A DNA stretch of 7,752 bases from Candidatus Eiseniibacteriota bacterium (lineage in GTDB: Bacteria > Joyebacterota > Joyebacteria > Joyebacterales > Joyebacteraceae): assembly GCA_030630395.1 (NCBI GenBank), contig DAOVNE010000048.1, positions 1 to 7,752 of the forward strand. Direction: 5' to 3'. The notes under the pieces were generated by a model, which saw only the letters and a program-made list of their open reading frames with translations, did no database searches and had not been told where the DNA came from. The translations under genes were made by a program, and so were the position numbers. Below, one piece after another: positions 4,886 to 7,752 of the stretch. The first letter of the stretch is position 1, and the number at the start of each line of letters is the position of its first letter.

Positions 4886-6550
4886 ATGAGGAGCTGTCGC
4901 CGGACACAGGTCGGTCCCGTGTCCCAGGGATCTGCCGGGCACGCGGTCGTGTCGCTCGTCCTCCTGGTGCTGTTGTTCGGCGGTCTCTTCGGACCGGTTC
5001 AAGCTGCGGTCCCTCGTACTCCGTCGGATCTCCCGCTTGATCACTGGGGATATCCCCTTCTGGAACGGTTGAGAGCTCGCGGCGTTCTTGAGATCGATCT
5101 CACGACCAGACCGATCGCGAGGAGCGCGGTGCGGACGGCGCTCGAGGATGCCGGAGAGCGGCCCGAGCTGACACCGCGCGAGCTGTGGATGATCGAGAGG
5201 CTCCGGGCGGAGTTCATCGGCGGCGAGGTCGATGCGCCCACCGCCGGTGTCTCGGACGGCAGGGCTTCTCTGGGGTTCGGTGTGGAGCTCTCCATCCTCA
5301 CGAGGGCCGCTCATGGCGGCCATTTCTGCGTGCCCGCGGACCGGTCGCCTGGCGACATTCCAGCGCTCCCTACGTCCCCGCGTGGGACGCCCTTCGCCTC
5401 CTCGGATGACGATGGAATGAGCATGGAGGTTCTCGCCTCATACGATCTGTGGGGCGGCTTCGGTGACGTTGTCGGATTCTACTCCGACGTCGACATCCTC
5501 CTGCACGGGCAGGAGGGCGAGCGAGTGGAGAGGGTCTCAGGACGAGCACGAACCTGGAGAGGGATCACTGCCGAGGCCGAACATGCCTACGTCAAGATCG
5601 AGAGACCGCATCTCTCGGTCGCAATCGGAAGACGTGGTCCGGCGTGGGGGCGGTCGAACTATGGGCGCCTGCTCATATCAGGCAACGCGCCGACGTTCGA
5701 TCAACTTGACGCGAGCTTCCGTCTGGGACACTTCTCGTTTCACACGCTTCACGCACTCGTTGAGTACACGAAGACCTGGACGGAAGAAGACCTGGGCGAC
5801 AATGACAACATCATGATCGCCGGACACCGGATGGTCGTGGCGAGAGACCACCTCACCGTGGGCCTAAGCGAACTCGTCGTCTACAGCAGCATCACTCCCG
5901 ATCCGGTCTATCTGAACCCGCTGGTGCCCTACTACCTCGCGCAGCACAATCAGCGAGAGGACGACAACATCTTCTGGCTCCTGGACTTCGACTGGCTCGC
6001 CGCCATCGGACACGAGTTCTACGGCGAGTTCCTTGTCGATGATCTGCAGTACGAGCGCTACACGGAGAACCCGGACAAGTACGGCGCGACGCTCGGCTAC
6101 ACGTTCTACGGTGCACCGGCCGGCCGATTCGACGTCGAACTCACGGCCGAGTACTCACAAGTGAGGAAGTGGACATACACTCACAAGCGGATTGAGCACC
6201 GGTTGGAGCACGACGGCATTCCGGTGGGGTTTGAACTCGGTCCGGACTCAGACAAGCTGACGCTTCTGGCGATCGTGCACCCATCGCCGGCGTGGTCGAT
6301 CGGGGCCGGCTATGTGAGCAGGAGGAGCGGGGAGGGGAGTCTCGACGCTGCATTCATCAAGGGTGTCGATAATCCGGACACCCGCTTCCCTTCCGGAGAC
6401 GTTGAACGGATGGACGAGGTGTCCCTGAGAATTGCCTACGACGGTCTCGATGGAGGGACCAAGGGCAGCCTCGAACTCAAGTGGTACAACGCCTTCGGCT
6501 GCGCGACTGACGGATGGGAGATTCGCGCTGGAATCGGTTTCAGGATCTAA
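4886..6550 (+). CDS. Wzi-family outer-membrane capsule-assembly-like protein
   Basis: The 554-residue protein has a long signal peptide (basic start, hydrophobic core at about 21-36, probable cleavage after GPVQA near residue 40). Residues 46-110 form a helical periplasmic segment (PLDHWGYPLLERLRARGVLE, then TTRPIARSAVRTALE), which Wzi-like proteins carry before the barrel. Residues 128-554 are strand-rich with the landmarks of the family: AIGRRGPAWGRSNYGRLLIS (246-265), LDASFRLGHFSFHTLHALVEY, LNPLVPYYLAQHNQREDDNIFW (343-364), and a final strand IRAGIGFRI ending in an aromatic-containing insertion signal. In enteric bacteria Wzi is an outer-membrane lectin that anchors capsule polysaccharide to the surface; distant members such as this are widespread and mostly uncharacterised. 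The start at 4886 is chosen over an upstream in-frame ATG at 4688 because it directly precedes the signal peptide, has an SD, and avoids a 197-base overlap with the TPR gene. Its neighbours fit envelope glycan export or carrier recycling. Confidence 0.75.
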   Translation: MRSCRRTQVGPVSQGSAGHAVVSLVLLVLLFGGLFGPVQAAVPRTPSDLPLDHWGYPLLERLRARGVLEIDLTTRPIARSAVRTALEDAGERPELTPRELWMIERLRAEFIGGEVDAPTAGVSDGRASLGFGVELSILTRAAHGGHFCVPADRSPGDIPALPTSPRGTPFASSDDDGMSMEVLASYDLWGGFGDVVGFYSDVDILLHGQEGERVERVSGRARTWRGITAEAEHAYVKIERPHLSVAIGRRGPAWGRSNYGRLLISGNAPTFDQLDASFRLGHFSFHTLHALVEYTKTWTEEDLGDNDNIMIAGHRMVVARDHLTVGLSELVVYSSITPDPVYLNPLVPYYLAQHNQREDDNIFWLLDFDWLAAIGHEFYGEFLVDDLQYERYTENPDKYGATLGYTFYGAPAGRFDVELTAEYSQVRKWTYTHKRIEHRLEHDGIPVGFELGPDSDKLTLLAIVHPSPAWSIGAGYVSRRSGEGSLDAAFIKGVDNPDTRFPSGDVERMDEVSLRIAYDGLDGGTKGSLELKWYNAFGCATDGWEIRAGIGFRI

Positions 6551-6572
6551 GATCTCAGCCTTGCTCTCGCTC

Positions 6573-7382
6573 ATGAGGCCCCTGAACGGTCTCATCGGAG
6601 CCGGAGCAGTTGTGGCTGGAGCGTTGATCGTCGGACGCCCGTTCTCGGTGGCTCCCGCGGTGCTCGGAGCGGCTGCGGCTCTTGCGGCGGTCGGGGGGGC
6701 GAACGCTCTCAACGACTGCCTCGATAGAGAGGCCGATGTCGTGAATCGGCCTACGCGCCCGATCCCGAGTGGACGAGTCAGTGTCGGTGAGGCGGCGATA
6801 GCATCCGGCATCGCCTACGCTCTGGCACTCGCTCTCGGAGCGCTGGCAGGTGGATGGTCGTTTCTGATGGTGGCGACCTGGGTCGGATTGACCGCCCTCT
6901 ACTCGGCGAGTCTCAAGCGGATTCTCATCGTGGGCAATCTCGTGGCGGCCCTGCTCACCGCATCGATCGTTGTTCTGGGTGGAGTGACACAGGGGAAGAT
7001 CGGACCGCTCGCGATCCCGTTCGTCATGGCGTTTCTGGCAAACGTGGGGCGGGAGATAGTGAAGGACATCGAGGACACCGAGGGCGACGCCCGTGTTGGT
7101 GTGGTGACACTCGCAACGAGATTCGGTCCCGAACGCGCCTACATGATCGCCCGCCTTGTCACGGTGGCGCTCATGGGTGTGATCGCGGTTCCATACTTCG
7201 CGCGGATCTACGGCCTCGGGTACGCAGTCATGGGCGGTGCGATCGAGCTGATCCTCGTCTGGCAGCTGGTTCTTCATCCGCGCAATCCAGAGCCTGCTGA
7301 TCTCAGGCTTCACGCGCGGGCGCTCAAGCTTGCGATGGTGATGGGTCTCGCAGCCTTCCTGGTTGGGGGAGTGAACGTATGA
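6573..7382 (+). CDS. UbiA-family prenyltransferase, DGGGP synthase-like
   Basis: This integral membrane enzyme has about eight hydrophobic segments. It carries both Asp-rich motifs that bind the prenyl diphosphate through Mg2+: N47-D48-x2-D51-x3-D55 (ALNDCLDREAD) and D165-x2-D168-x3-D172 (GREIVKDIEDTEGD). NRPTRPIPSG (58-67) and YSASLKR (110-116) are further family hallmarks. The closest fit by eye is (S)-2,3-di-O-geranylgeranylglyceryl phosphate synthase, which adds the second geranylgeranyl chain in archaeal-type ether lipids. Other UbiA members (quinone, chlorophyll or heme prenyl transfer) cannot be excluded. The start is uncertain: ATG 6573 lacks an SD, and homologues usually have several residues before the Arg-Pro, matching the upstream in-frame ISALLSL. 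TTG 6561 is one option; the frame is open upstream. The end overlaps uppP by 4 bases (ATGA), showing tight coupling. No partner gene for the first ether bond is in view. Confidence 0.8.
   Translation: MRPLNGLIGAGAVVAGALIVGRPFSVAPAVLGAAAALAAVGGANALNDCLDREADVVNRPTRPIPSGRVSVGEAAIASGIAYALALALGALAGGWSFLMVATWVGLTALYSASLKRILIVGNLVAALLTASIVVLGGVTQGKIGPLAIPFVMAFLANVGREIVKDIEDTEGDARVGVVTLATRFGPERAYMIARLVTVALMGVIAVPYFARIYGLGYAVMGGAIELILVWQLVLHPRNPEPADLRLHARALKLAMVMGLAAFLVGGVNV
7365..7371 (+). promoter_or_regulatory. Shine-Dalgarno for uppP
   Basis: GGGGGAG inside the end of the prenyltransferase gene lies 7 bases before the uppP ATG at 7379. With the ATGA stop/start overlap it supports coupled translation. 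Confidence 0.65.
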
Positions 7383-7752
7383 GTGTGCTGCAAGGGATAG
7401 CGCTCGGGCTGTTGCAGGGTCTCACTGAGTTCCTGCCGGTCTCGAGTTCGGGCCATCTGGCACTCGCCGAGCACTTCTTTGGAGTGGAGACTCCGGGCGT
7501 GACGTTCGAGGTTCTGGTTCACTTCGGGACGGCGCTCGCTGTGATATGGTTCTTCCGGCGGCGTGTGGCTTCGATTCTCATGGCTGCCTTAGGTTTTCTT
7601 ACCCGACGCGAATATGATGAGCCTGATGCGCGTCTCGCTTTTCACCTGGTGGTTGCGACGATCCCGGCAGCGATTGTTGGATTTCTTCTGGAGGATATCG
7701 TAGGCGGGCTCTTCAGCAGCCCCGTTGTCGTTTCGTCTTTTCTGCTTCTGAC
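7379..7752 (+). CDS. uppP: undecaprenyl-diphosphatase, C-terminal half missing
   Basis: The first 124 residues are visible, under half of the usual length of about 270. UppP (BacA) is a polytopic inner-membrane enzyme that removes one phosphate from undecaprenyl diphosphate, so that the C55 carrier can be reused for peptidoglycan, capsule and O-antigen synthesis; overproduction gives bacitracin resistance. The diagnostic motif LLQGLTEFLPVSSSGHLAL is complete, with the catalytic-region E17 and the S22-S23-S24-G25-H26 cluster. Hydrophobic segments follow at about 43-58, 86-104 and 112-124, separated by charged loops. A second family motif containing the essential Arg lies beyond the window edge. 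The ATG overlaps the stop of the prenyltransferase gene, and the Wzi-like gene lies two genes upstream, so carrier-lipid recycling for surface glycans is a natural theme. Identity is secure despite truncation. Confidence 0.95.
   Translation, partial: MSVLQGIALGLLQGLTEFLPVSSSGHLALAEHFFGVETPGVTFEVLVHFGTALAVIWFFRRRVASILMAALGFLTRREYDEPDARLAFHLVVATIPAAIVGFLLEDIVGGLFSSPVVVSSFLLL

Noticed and set aside
4640..5323. 227-codon minus-strand frame across the TPR/Wzi junction
   Set aside because: It spans the boundary of two well-supported plus-strand genes, has no recognisable domain, and shows shadow-frame composition.
6551..6572. A terminator or promoter between the Wzi-like and prenyltransferase genes
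   Set aside because: The gap is 22 bases with no stem, T-run or -35/-10 pair.
6248..6811. 187-codon minus-strand frame across the Wzi/prenyltransferase junction
   Set aside because: Opposite conserved catalytic motifs of the prenyltransferase; Ala/Thr/Pro-rich with no family resemblance.
6555..7313. 252-codon minus-strand frame opposite the prenyltransferase
   Set aside because: Its His/Asp/Arg-rich sequence is the antisense of membrane-helix codons, a common artefact; no signal or motif.

Overview
The window is GC-rich DNA (roughly 60% G+C by eye) from a Gram-negative bacterium. A DUF3078-like outer-membrane barrel, a Wzi-like outer-membrane barrel and an isoprenyl-lipid pair point to a diderm envelope. 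DUF3078-type proteins, the PAS/HisKA kinase style, and an archaeal-type UbiA prenyltransferase next to uppP together fit the broad FCB superphylum or a candidate phylum near it (Latescibacterota, Eisenbacteria or Krumholzibacteriota style). That placement is an inference from protein character, not from a marker gene.

Layout. Positions 1-1819 carry two genes on the minus strand. One is a LysM-containing envelope protein, cut by the left edge (1-760). The other is a small secreted barrel of the DUF3078 type (944-1819). The 183-bp gap between them holds a terminator-like hairpin, competing inverted repeats and a near-consensus promoter that leaves the LysM gene almost no 5' leader. A 264-bp divergent region (1820-2083) has a strong Shine-Dalgarno (SD) sequence for the leftward gene and a TTGACA-17-TAACAT promoter for the rightward genes.

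From 2084 to the right edge six genes run on the plus strand with overlaps or short gaps (at most 34 bp), so they look like one operon: a PAS-domain histidine kinase, a single-domain response regulator, a cytoplasmic TPR protein with ten 34-residue repeats, a Wzi-family outer-membrane protein, a UbiA-family prenyltransferase resembling digeranylgeranylglyceryl phosphate synthase, and undecaprenyl-diphosphatase UppP (cut by the right edge).

How they may work together. The kinase/receiver pair has no DNA-binding output in this window, so it probably signals by protein-protein contact, with the TPR protein a plausible partner. The downstream half is cell-surface and lipid-carrier biology: a Wzi-like exopolysaccharide-surface protein, a polyprenyl-transferring membrane enzyme, and the phosphatase that recycles the undecaprenyl carrier. 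The most interesting points are the archaeal-type ether-lipid enzyme in a bacterial operon, a Cys-x4-Cys-x5-Cys-x2-Cys motif in the kinase PAS domain, the nearly leaderless consensus promoter, and a G7 tract at the TPR/Wzi junction where loss of one G would fuse the two reading frames. No mobile element, CRISPR array, tRNA or rRNA was seen.
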